Source: Anthostomella pinea
Taxonomy: Eukaryota; Ascomycota; Sordariomycetes; Xylariales; Xylariaceae
Reading direction: 5' to 3'
Assembly: GCA_963556695.1 (NCBI GenBank)
Contig: CAUWAG010000013.1
Location: forward strand, 744,001-808,000
Length of the DNA stretch: 64,000 bases
The notes below the pieces were generated by a model. That model made no database searches, was not told the DNA's origin, and saw nothing but the letters and a program-made list of their open reading frames with translations. This document shows positions 52,636 to 62,493 of this stretch, one piece after another (within the stretch, counting starts at the first letter, position 1; the number at the start of each line of letters is the position of its first letter). The position numbers were made by a program, and so were the translations under genes.

Positions 52636-55136
52636 TCACACCAGTCCCCACTCCCAATCCCCGTACTCCTCGCGCTCCAGTCCCAGCGGCGCCAGCCCAT
52701 CATCGCCAGCACACGAACCCCAGAGGTCCTCGCAGTCGGGCTTGCACTGCGTTACCCCTGGATCAGACTCTGATGAGCCAGAGCCTGAGTCTGTTGTGGG
52801 CACGGTCCCGAACTCGAGATACTTTTGTATGACGTCCCGCGTGCACGCGCTCGGCTCCAGGCCGGCGCAGTGCCCGACGGAGTCTTGTATCACGACGCCA
52901 GCGCGCGGGTGCGCGGCCGCCATGGCGAAGGCGTTGCGCGCGGGCGTGACGGGGTCGAGGCGGGAGGTTAGGAAGAGGAGGGGGGCTGCGGGGCGGTTGT
53001 TGGTCTCGTCTGGGTCTTCTTTTCCATTCTCCCTTCCATCATCCTCGTTTTCATCGGAATCGACTTCCTCCGCACCCTGAATGGCAGCGGTTATGGGTAG
53101 TAGCGGCTCCGGCGTCCCAAACGGCCCCGAGAACCGCCAGTTCGGCCGCGCGCGCCACCCGGAGCACGCGAACCGGATCGAGGCCCAGAAGGGGGCGAAG
53201 GTGCGCGACTGGTGCGCGATGGCCGACACGTAGGCTTCAAGCTCGGGGATGGTGAGGTTGGCGGCTGTGGGGAAGCCGTCGCTGCAGACTGTTTGTGGAA
53301 GGTATCAGAGTGGCTGGTAACGGAGTTGGCCGGGTAGAAAGGGGCAGGAGTCACATCAGAGTAAGGGATTCAACTACGTACGAATGGCCTGCTGGGCATC
53401 CCGCTTTACACGCGTTGCGAGCACCGAGCTGTTGGTCGTGGAACAGGCCTCGTCGAGAGGCGGCAGCTGGGACTATGCATGTGTGGTTGTAATATCAGCA
53501 GAGTCATCATATACGAAAACTTAAGCCCTTCTCGCTTTCATTTTTTTTTTCGATCCCTTGGGATAGACGTCTCGGGAGGAGCCTGTGCTGACTGACCTGG
53601 AGGGCGTTCTTGATCAGCAGAGTGTAGTTGCCCTGCAAGGCTTCGGCCAGCGTCACGGCTAGCTGGGGGAAGGAAGCTTGCGCCGTGTACAGCGGGCGTT
53701 GGAAAGCCGCGAGGACTTCTTGCCCCGTGATGATAATCATGTGTTTATTCCCTTCGGTCGACACGGCCACGGGCTCGGCGTCGAGGGCTGCGACTAGCGA
53801 GTCCACGCGTGACTTGAGGGCCGTCCACGCTGTGTAGCCTGGTTGTGCCAGCGGACACTTATCGTGTCCGGCCGCGAAGCAAGATGTGTAGAATAGGGTC
53901 ACGAGCTCTTCCGTGTCTTGCAGGTTCTTGAGCCAGAGCTGTGATGATGGTGCCGTGTAAGCTGCGTGACATCTGATATCTCAAATCGGAGAGTCGTGAT
54001 GAAATAGGGGTAAAAGGGAAGGGGGGCAGGAGCGAAGAGACGTACGTACACCGTCCATGTAATCGTCCGCATCGACAACTCCATCCAGAATCATTCGTCC
54101 CACTCGCCCGGGAAACATTGATGCGAACGTGTTGCCGAGTACAGTGCCGTAAGAGAAACCCCAGTACTGGATGCGGGCCACCTTCTTCCTCTCTGTCTTC
54201 TTTCCCTTCTCAGCCGGCTTCTGTAGCGGCTGCTGCCCGTCTAGACCGACCACCTTCGAAGCCGCCTCCTCCCGCTCCCTCTCCCTCAACTCCCCGACCT
54301 TATCCACCATCTCGACCATATCGCGCGCCACCGACGCCGTATTCAGAAACGGCAAGATCGCGCCCGCCTCCTCGCCCACGACGCCCTCGCAGAGCCTCCC
54401 AAACCCCGCCGCGACAGCGTGCTGCCGCCGCAGCGCCGTCGGCCCCCCGGGCCCCGTCAGCCGGCCCACGGCGTGGCCCTGGATCTCGGCCGCGTGCCGC
54501 GCCGTCAGGTCGCCCGCGAAGCAGTCGGCGTTCGGCGTCGTGAACGCCACGCCCCTGAGTGTACGTTAACATCCTGTCTTGAACCCCGCACAAACAATCT
54601 CTAGATAAAGAAGGGAAGGGAACAAGAAAGCCTGTTCTCGAAACCAAGGCTCAGGGTCTTGTCACTGGACGATTTCATACGTACCGCGGGTCCCAGCTCA
54701 GTACCTCGTAGCGGCGCGAGGGCGACGACACGGCCGCGCGCAGGTAGTGGCCCCGGTCGAGCATCAGGCTCACGCCGGAGCCGCCGGGCCCGCCGGGGTT
54801 CGTGAAGATGGTGCCGCCGAAGGAGGAATGGTCCGTTGCGGAGGGCGTGGTGGCGGGGAGCTTGATGATGGCGAGGGCGACGGTGCGGTTGTCTCTGTTA
54901 CTCCTATGATGGTTGGGGTCAGGGTCGGCGCTGGCGCTGCTCTCGTTGGCGCGCCAGTCCAGCGGCACGAGGAGACGTGCGCAGAGGAACTCCCCCGGGG
55001 TGTAGCAGGGTTGGTACGCCAGGTCCCGGCTTGGTGTGATGCTCGACCAGTCGAAGTCGGCGTCGCCGGGCTTTGTTCTGCCGCCGGCGGCTATGCCGAG
55101 GAGTATGTCGAGGAGGGGGAGCGTGACGAGACGCAT
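52636..55136 (-). CDS. Secreted TAP-like serine peptidase (alpha/beta hydrolase, S33)
   Basis: Exons 55136-54685, 54554-54050, 53938-53597, 53472-53382 and 53288-52636 give 680 residues. The N-terminus (MRLVTLPLLDILLGIAAGG) looks like a signal peptide. 'TNPGGPGGSG' is the oxyanion region of the S33 fold; the nucleophile is the Ser of WGFSYGT; the acid is in 'LTSRLDPVTP'; the His is in 'SVGHCAGLEPS', inside the C-terminal TAP-like domain. 'ILCSDGFPTAANL' spans the last splice. Relatives cleave tripeptides or bulky N-terminal amino acids, or act as secondary-metabolite hydrolases, so the substrate is open. Introns are longer (93-130 nt) than in neighbours. Low-complexity inserts occur near 'KGKKTERKK' and in the acidic 'EEVDSDENEDDG'. 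It is the last host gene before the repeat block. Confidence 0.92.
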
Positions 55137-55868
55137 GACATGCCGTTTTCCACTGATCTGATATGTGGTGTGTGGAATTTCTACCTTGAAGTCAAATGTT
55201 TGACCACTCTATTAGGCTTTTGATGAATAGTTCAGAGCAGCAGAGTCCCAGACAAAAGTTGAGGTGAGGATTGCGGTCACATCTTGATATAGACACGGGC
55301 CACTCGTGTGGGGTAGGTAGGTGTACAATGTAGATTGGCTATTCCTACGGCTGATCTTACGAAGCAGCCCCTGGATACTACTACTATACATAGAATACAG
55401 TTTCATCCCACTGAGCGATCAATTTAGCAGAACTTCTTGAGAAATACTCAACATATACGACCCAGGGTGGTCACATAAGCTCGACGAGCAGCGACTCCGT
55501 GACAGTCAGTCTCCCAGCACATAACCAAGCGCTCTCCCGGTTGTTATTTCCTTCAGATGCTGTTCAATGCTCGCAGGCAGCCGAAGCATGGCAGAGAGGA
55601 CAGCCCGTGAAATGCATCAGGTAGATAGATGGATGAATACATCAAGGTCCAGGAGACCGACCATATGCGTCGATACGACTCTGAAGCCACAAAGCCCCTG
55701 GGCTCCTTGGTGTCTGGATACGGGGGTTGCCGGTAAAAGCTGTTGAAAGTTTCGGTTCTCAGAATGATTCTGCGGTCTCCCACCATCATGTCCACCCTCA
55801 CGGACTCTTCTATAGTATATAGTATACCTACCAACACAAAAGTATAAAGGAGCTAAAATAAAACAAAA
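55137..55868. other. Intergenic region between the peptidase and 5S gene
   Basis: About 0.7 kb of mixed composition with no recognisable gene. Short frames overlap the 5S gene and are accidental. Confidence 0.45.
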
Positions 55869-55987
55869 ACATACAACACCGGGCATTCGCTGGTCGTCAC
55901 CGACCCAACTACTAATCCGGCGGTATCAGGCTTATTTAAGGCAGAGCGGACGGGATGCCAAGTTCTCCTGATCCTATGGTCGTATGT
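55869..55987 (-). rRNA. 5S ribosomal RNA
   Basis: Read on the minus strand, the 119-nt unit starts ACATACGACCATAGGATCAG and ends GGTGTTGTATGT, so the two ends pair as helix I. The conserved GGAGAAC, CCCGTCCG, GTTGGGTCGGTGA and CCAGCGAA segments of fungal 5S rRNA are present in order. A T-rich run (TTTTTGTTT) follows at once and fits RNA polymerase III termination. Single, dispersed 5S genes are normal in filamentous ascomycetes. The base after GCGAAT differs from the pattern I recall (TGCCC rather than TCCCC), so slight decay is possible given the AT-rich block 180 bp away. Confidence 0.93.
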
Positions 55988-56749
55988 GGTTGTTTTTGTT
56001 TTAATCAAGAATTATATAGCAAGTCCGAGCAACCACGGCCCGAGTCAGCGGAGAATAGGGTACGCTACCAAATCAGTCCGGATTTACTGTCATTCTCAAG
56101 TAGAGTATCGGTACCCCACTTCAAATCGCTGGCACCTCTGACACTTTTCTAACTGGCGATAAAAGTACGTTTTCTATGGTCGCGCTTTAATACAATAGTT
56201 ACAACTTTAAATAACGTATTTTTATCTTTTTATTTATTAAATTATTGAGGTAAAAAGGTTATAAAAAGGTTATAAAAAATATAACATATCTAAGAATGAT
56301 AATTTATGATTAAACAAATAAAGCACCGAAAAATCAATTAAAACATGAATTTTAACTGTATTTTTTGGTATATTATAAATAAAATAAATATTAAGAGTAT
56401 TACGTAGTAAAAGCTATTATGATTTTTAAAAAGTTTAATATTAAATATAAATATTAAATCATTTAATTATGATGCTTATATAATCTAACTTTTTATTTTA
56501 TCAAGATCTTTATAAAGAGTAATATATTTTAAATATATTGAGTCTATTTATATCCTTTGAAATAGCTTTAATATAACTTGTTTTATCAAAAAGTATATTG
56601 GTTTATGTGATTAATTAAGTTTACCTAGTTGAGTAACTTACTAGGTTACGTGTAAATTAAATAAGACGATTGAAACTATATTTATTATAGCTTCGGCTAT
56701 ACATATATTTATTTCTTTTCTTTTACCTATTTTTTCTAATTGTATACTA

Positions 56750-57004
56750 TGTCACGAAGCGTAAATAGGATGAGGACATAAAAGTCCTGATTGCACTACC
56801 TACGTGTAAGAATCTCTTGGTGGGGAGGGAAAGAAGGATCTGACCCGCCAGCCAATTTTGGTAGGATTAATGATCCTTCTATCCGCCCCACTATTACCTA
56901 GCCTAGTACAGTTGTGGCCACACGTCTTGTGCGCCAGGTCATGTGATGCTGCGCACAGGCCACCCTGATGGGTTGACAGACTTCCAGGAGGTCAGACCGT
57001 CACA
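56750..57004. mobile_element. Solo LTR 1 (255 bp) with perfect 5-bp duplication
   Basis: Starts TGTCACGA and ends CGTCACA, i.e. TG...CA with short inverted ends. It is flanked on both sides by TACTA (56745-56749 and 57005-57009), the 5-bp duplication expected of LTR-retrotransposon integrase. Composition is normal GC, in contrast to the AT-rich DNA into which it is inserted. No internal coding region remains. Confidence 0.85.
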
Positions 57005-57638
57005 TACTAGTTATATTATAACGTTATAAGCATCATAATAAAAAGCCTATTTTAAAAAGTTAAAAAGTGCCAACGATTTAAAGTAAGATACCAACATTTT
57101 ACTTATAAATAATAATAGCTTAATTTAAAGTTTAACTTAGCTGAATTTAATTAAGCTGACCTCTCTTTAAGACTTATAAGCTAAGCCACATTTTATAATA
57201 TTCAATTTTTTTAAAATAAGCCGCGGAAATTTCTTAACACCTTATATATATAAGTGTTTTAACTATATAACTTAATTGATTAATCTAAGATAATGTGTTT
57301 TTTGAGTTTAACGCTTAGACTGCATATAATTTATCTTTTTGATTTTAATAAGCTTAATACCTTTATTATAAGCTAAACTTATTACGGTTAAATCGAATAA
57401 GTTAAATAGCCGTAGCTAAACTAGTTTAAAGTGTGATGGTTCCACCATCCATCAGGTCTAGCGATGGTCCCTATAGTCCCCGGGTCACGTAACTGAGTAT
57501 GTGACTGATCGGACGATAGGTTGATCCATGCTCTAGTGGGTCTGGTGGGGGACGACTGCACACATCTAGCTGCCCACCAATTCGGGTGCATCTCCAGATC
57601 TTTCTTTTCCTTCAACCAGAGTTCATTATACATCAATA
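57005..57638. other. AT-rich segment then a GC-normal stretch of unknown origin
   Basis: 57010-57420 is RIP-type AT-rich. 57421-57633 changes abruptly to normal composition (GGTTCCACCATCC, GTCACGTAACTGAG) without a duplication or terminal repeat that I can find. It may be part of an older element, or host DNA. Confidence 0.4.
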
Positions 57639-58182
57639 TGTGACGAGCCGTCTAACCTATAAGGCTAAAGGGTTCTATAAGGCTAAAGGGTTCTATAAGG
57701 CTAAAGGGTTCTATAAGGCTAAAGGGTTCTATAAGGTTTATGTTCTGAGATAAGTCAACACAAAGGACGATAGGGGCTTCTGTCAACTAGAAGACACTCA
57801 GATACTGGGGCTTGGTCTGAACTGGGTTCACTGCGTAGTCAAGTCGTCAGGAGATTTCTCCCACCTTAGGGTTGACTACGATGCTTAGATTGATCACTGA
57901 GGTAGAGACTGTCTATCTATCTAGTTAGGAAATGTCTGTCCTTATATATCCAATCTCTTCCTCACTGATTAGGTGGCTCACCCTAGATCACCGGTGATCC
58001 AAGGTGATCCAGTGATTCAAATTCTTAGTCACGTAACCCAGGTTTTGCTGGTCATGTGATCTGTGTACCGTTGCTCCATTGCTCTGATCTCTCCACTGAT
58101 CAGCACCCCACTTTCTGGTCAACCTGTTTCCTTATCTCCTCTTGGCCTACTATCAGGCCGCACTGTTTGTTGGTTCGTAACA
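57639..58182. mobile_element. Solo LTR 2 (544 bp) with perfect 5-bp duplication
   Basis: Starts TGTGACGAGCC and ends GGTTCGTAACA, near-perfect inverted ends with TG...CA. Flanked by CAATA at 57634-57638 and 58183-58187. The form of the ends (TGTnACGA) is typical of fungal Gypsy-type LTRs; that is inference. An 18-bp tandem array lies near its left end. No internal domain remains, as after LTR-LTR recombination. Confidence 0.85.
57658..57737. repeat. 18-bp tandem array inside solo LTR 2
   Basis: TATAAGGCTAAAGGGTTC is repeated four times exactly from 57658, followed by a partial fifth copy (TATAAGGT). Confidence 0.95.
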
Positions 58183-58591
58183 CAATAGTTAATAAGGGTC
58201 CCTGTATCCTTGCAATACATTCACAGAATCGTGATATGAAGCTTAATAAGTTTTTTGAATTAAACGGCTTATTAAATAAAAATAAATAAGAAGTATATAT
58301 ATTTATTAAATTAGCTCTTTTTTACGGGTAAAACCTTATTATAACTTATAAAATATTAATGCCTATTAAAGGTGTTACAGCTAGTAGCAAGCTATAAAAA
58401 AGGAGGGAAAAAATTAAAAAATTTAAAGGGTAAAAAAACAACATTTAAACGTTGTTAATAGGTTTATTGTTTAATATTAAATAAACGGGCATTAGAAGGC
58501 TTTTATAGCTATATTTAAATAGGAACATGTTTTATAATTTTATTATTAAAACACCGACTATTATTTATCTTATTTAAACCTTGATTAAACA

Positions 58592-58628
<37 letters not shown>

Positions 58629-58840
58629 CTTCGACTTCGATTAAATAAGAATTTAACGTTTTAAAGGTAATGAAAACCTTTTAACGAGCTTTTAAGCCTT
58701 TAATAACTTTAAACGTAAAAGCGCGCTTAGTAGCGCTATTGCGTAGCGAAAAATTGAGCTTCTAAAAAAGAAATTAAACGAATAAAGTAATAAGCAACTC
58801 TTTAAAGTAAAGCGATTATTGAAAGAATAAGATTATTACT

Positions 58841-59044
58841 TGTTGGAACAGGTTTGAACGATCAATCATAATACTCGAGTATGGTGTCAAGGTCATGATG
58901 TTGCTGATGGTTGGATTGAGAGGAATCTAGCTGGACTCGAAGGTCTGGCCAAGTGCCCTCTCAATCCACTATCTTATCTTATCTAATCATACATGTGGGT
59001 CCTGGTATAGATGGTTTGTAGTCTGGAATCGCATGGATCCAACA
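58841..59044 (-). mobile_element. 3' LTR of a Ty1/copia retrotransposon (204 bp)
   Basis: On the minus strand it begins TGTTGGATCC and ends TTCCAACA, 7-bp perfect inverted ends. Immediately inside (59052-59062, read on the minus strand) is a purine tract GAAAGAAAGAG, a likely priming site for plus-strand synthesis. The adjacent host 5-mer TTACT (58836-58840) would be one half of the target duplication; the other half lies beyond the window. Confidence 0.8.
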
Positions 59045-59100
59045 CAGGATACTCTTTCTTTCATGATTGCGATTCCATCAAACCGTCTTTCCAGGTGATC

Positions 59101-59922
59101 TCAACGCTGAACCCAGCCTTCAACTCGAACCGTTGTCTTGTTATTAGAAACAAGACTATGAAGAGCTTTATTTGGAGACGATTTGGTCATCGAGTCAGCA
59201 GGGTTGTCTTCACCATGGATCCATCGGATTTCTGTGATCTCATGATTCTCGTATGACTGCCGGAGCGCCATGACGTCGATCATCAGGCGCTTCTCATTGG
59301 TAGTGCCGAGCTTGACAAGGCACTGGTATAGCGAGTATGAGTCCGTGCAGAGGATCAGGGGTATCGTAGGTACTTCGAGACGTTGGCAGATAGTTGCCAG
59401 TGTACGGTGGATCACGTATCCGTAGTCATAGCCAGCAACCATGCCATAGATTTCAGAAGCTAGAACGCTCCGAATGACTCTCTTGCATTTGGTAGAGGAC
59501 CAATGAACAATGTTTCCGGTCAGATCGAATGCGAATGTCTCGTCATTGCCAGATAATTCATTCCCGAGGATGATGACAAATCCGATCTGTGATGATAGGT
59601 CCTTGTTATTGGCAAATGATCCGTCAACGAACACAAAGAGTTTAGCAGTAGACAGGTCAGTCGTTATGAATCGAAGTCCACGTGACTTGTTGTCTAGTTG
59701 CCACTGAATGCGTTTATTTAGCATCTCGACATCTTTGTCGGAGGGTTCTTGGGCTTGGGCTGTGATAAAATAATCGAATGCGGCTTCTGGTTAACAGATG
59801 GAGGCAATGTAAGCGCCTCTTGCTCATTGCTCAATAAATCTCTGCTTGTAGTCCTTGTTACTCATGTCAATCAGGACGAGCTTGTCAGCTTGTCCCTTTT
59901 GAGTCGCTGTCATGGTCTCAAT
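59101..59922 (-). pseudogene. Ty1/copia pol, end of RT and RNase H domain (broken)
   Basis: Same frame as the upstream pol segments. RNase H blocks in order: 'FVDGSFANNKDLSSQIGF', 'SSTKCKRVIRSVLASEIYGM', 'LCTDSYSLYQCL' and 'IRWIHGEDNPADSMTK', so all catalytic acids can be seen. Between this domain and the reverse transcriptase lie two in-frame stops, TGA at 59826-59824 and TAA at 59793-59791, besides the TAG that ends the RT segment. Each fits a C-to-T change in a CAA, CAG or CGA codon. Not translatable as one protein. Confidence 0.88.
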
Positions 59923-61653
59923 CTAAAATTCTAGGCGGCATCCGTTAAAGTCGCCAGAAGAACCAGTATCAAACTGGGTTTGTGGCTTCGTCTTGTAGCC
60001 CGCTTTCCTCGTTTCGTCTTTTTCCTTCTCTAGGAAGCCGGTAGTGCCAATGATAAAGGTGTCGTCAGTTTGAAGGGCTGCGATAGCAAAGTCGTTGCCT
60101 TTCTTTATAATGAATAAACAAGGGTCGTAGGCGGATGTTTCCATCTCTAGTCTTTCCTTGTGGTGAGCAGAGTATGTATCATACCAATGATTCCCAGCTT
60201 CTGCGATTCCGTATAGGGGTTTATCGACGCGAAGAATTGTACCCTTTGGATGCTTCTTCTTTAGTTCAATGGGTAGCTTGCACAGGACAAGACAATTCAT
60301 CGGGTGTCGTGACTGCGTATAAGCCATAGTGATGTCTCGAGAGGCAGCGAGGCAACCCAGCCGTCGTAGAGACGGTGTCAAAGCCATGGCCAGTCGTTGG
60401 CTACATCGCATGATCGTCGGCGCTTGGGTCATGATACTGTGCTTCTCATGATCGTTATATCCTTGAACCACGAGTCTGCTCTTCTCGTAAGGGCGGTCAT
60501 TAATGCCTTTGACAGTGCGGACGAGACGAGAGTTAAACAGTCGGGTGTCACTGTGAATCTTGCTGTCGAACAAAATGGGGACAAGCACTTCATCGGCAAA
60601 TAGAGACTCAATCTCAACAACATCGGATTGCTCAAAGGGTGCTCCGGGGGCTGTGATCTTGCTTTCAGTGTGCAGTTTCAGGGCGAGAGCATGGTCAGCA
60701 CGCTCCTTGTGCGAGAGGAAAATGCCATATTCATCTTGCTGGACAAAGGAGCCAGCAAAGTTCTCCTCTTTGCTTGTAGTCGTAGTGGCCATGTGTACCA
60801 CGTATATTTTTCTGGGTCGGCCTCGCGGTTGCTTCGTGCTTTGGATGGGTGTAGGGAGCTTCGGAGGGCGGCCGCGACGACGGGGGAGTGTCGGTTCTGG
60901 ATATTCAAACGGAACGGGGGCATCGTGGTCGTTAAGCTTCTCAGTATCGAGGGTCGCGTCAGGGTGACGGTTGTACAGCTTGACGTGCATGCGGCTGAAT
61001 AGGGTCGGTCTGTTGACCATCTCAACGGTCACTTCTCGGTCTGTCACTGATAAAACCTTGTACGGGCCTTGATATTTGTCTTTTTCGCGATAGACAATGA
61101 CTTCACTGCCGATGGGAAGAGAGAGAGGCAGTGTTGGGGTTGTATCAGGACCGTTCCTTGTGTTCAGAGCATTTTGAATGTTTCGCTTGGCTCGGAGCTT
61201 ACGTAGTTCAGCCATTGCTTTGGCCTGGGCCTGGGCACGTTGAAGCTGTGATAGTGTCGGGGGCGAATCCATCGTAACGCGTGGATAGGCTCCAAAGACC
61301 AAGAGCGTTGGTACAAGACCATCAGGACCGGCGGTATCGTTCACGGCTTTTACTGCTATCTGCAGGGCAGCTTCTCGAGAAATCCCGGATGATTCGGCTC
61401 GGATGATCTCGTAAGAGCGTCGAATGGGGGTATGATACCGTTCAACCTTGCCAATCGACCAATGAGCTTCGACAGGAATCTGATGACAAGTGATTCCAAG
61501 CAATCGGGCTTTAGCGCGAAATTCTGTGGCTGCAAAGTTGGTACCGGCATCGTGCGTCAGGACATCTGGAGGGCCAAGATAGGTGTCAATCCAACATCGT
61601 TTCAATGCTTCCCAGGTCTCCTTGGCAGACAGGTTGAGAAGGAATTGGGCTGC
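59923..61653 (-). pseudogene. Ty1/copia pol, integrase core and reverse transcriptase (broken)
   Basis: 560 open codons (61605-59923), flanked by TAA at 61656-61654 and TAG at 59925-59923. The integrase core is at the start: Asp in 'DVLTHDAGTNFAATEF' and Glu in 'SIGKVERYHTPIRRSYE'. A Pro/Arg/Lys-rich linker with two AT-hook-like 'RGRPPK' and 'RGRPRK' motifs follows. The RT has 'SRDITMAYTQSRHPM', 'LRVDKPLYGIAEAGNHWYDT' and the active-site 'LQTDDTFIIG'. Domain order (integrase before RT) fixes it as Pseudoviridae/copia rather than Gypsy. The stops are the only visible damage in this part. Confidence 0.9.
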
Positions 61654-62493
61654 TTAGAAGGCTGTAGCGGCGTCAACGCAGTGAAGAACGGGCTTGCTCT
61701 CCAGGTACATGACATTGACGATGACTTCGTAGTTGAAATCAATATCCTTCTTGATGGAGAACTTGAACCGCTGTGGTGACGGGCCTTTGACCTGGCAGTG
61801 ATGGCAAAACTTGTTGATCATTGCAACGGCATCTCGATCAGCTTCGTTGCCAGATTTCTCCAAGAGCTTATAAAGCTTGCCAAAAGAAGGGTGTCCAAAT
61901 CGGGTATGAACGCGTCGTAATTCAGCTTCTGTCAAGAAAACACCGGTTGATGCGGTTGTCATTGCTGAGGGGAAGAACCAGGGGTGGCCCCATTTGCGGG
62001 TGATTGGGATAGACTTGCCATCTCGCAGTTGGATCATCCTATTGGCAATATTGTCAAACATTACGCCAAGATTGTCGAAGTCTTTCAGGCAGAGGAGGAA
62101 GGGAGTTTGGGTGTCAACGACATGGAATGTCACGTCTCCAATAGGGGTGTCAACATGGATCGTGCCAAGGGAATCTAGGGGCTGTCCTCCACCGAATTCA
62201 ACCGTAGCTTCTCCAGCGCGTGATTTATTGAGTAAAACTGAGGGTAGTTCATACTGTAAGGCTAGGAATTGACCCTTGCCGGCTGTTGAAACGGAAGCAG
62301 CGCCAGAATCAGGCATAATTCCTTGGAATGTAGAACTGGTATATCTATCCAGTATGAAGCTGTCAGACTCGAACCCAACCTGGGAGTTGTCCGTGGCAGT
62401 AATTGAATGTTGAAACGCTCGGTCACTAAGTAAGGTGGCTGTGAGGTACTGTACAGCATCGTTGCTACTGTCGCTTCCAGAATCCATGACGTG
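61654..62493 (-). pseudogene. Ty1/copia protease and integrase N-terminus (broken)
   Basis: Frame identical to the rest of pol. The aspartic protease site is 'MPDSGAAS' near the start; the integrase zinc domain is HTRFGH...CHHC; the first core Asp lies in 'HCVDAATAF', after which TAA (61656-61654) interrupts. A second stop, TAA at 62496-62494, separates it from gag; the same frame continues on both sides, so gag and pol were originally one open frame. Confidence 0.88.

Larger units (their letters stand above)
56164..58840. repeat. AT-rich, RIP-type degenerate block
   Basis: Outside two GC-normal islands the sequence is overwhelmingly A and T, with TTTATT, TATAAT and AATATA words and almost no CpA left, unlike the roughly 50% GC DNA on the left. 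This is the expected end state of repeat-induced point mutation of old transposons. A (TA)n run is at about 58597-58624. Frames such as the one near 58750-58830 look like shredded transposase-like coding sequence but cannot be assigned. The normal-composition segments are the two solo LTRs and a 57421-57638 stretch of unknown origin. Confidence 0.8.

Noticed and set aside
55955..56152. Plus-strand open frame of 65 codons at the edge of the AT-rich block
   Set aside because: Its beginning overlaps the antisense of the 5S rRNA gene and the rest runs toward AT-rich DNA. Not a gene.
57421..57638. Third inserted element in the AT-rich block
   Set aside because: Composition changes sharply but I could not find matching terminal inverted repeats or a target duplication, so no element is claimed.
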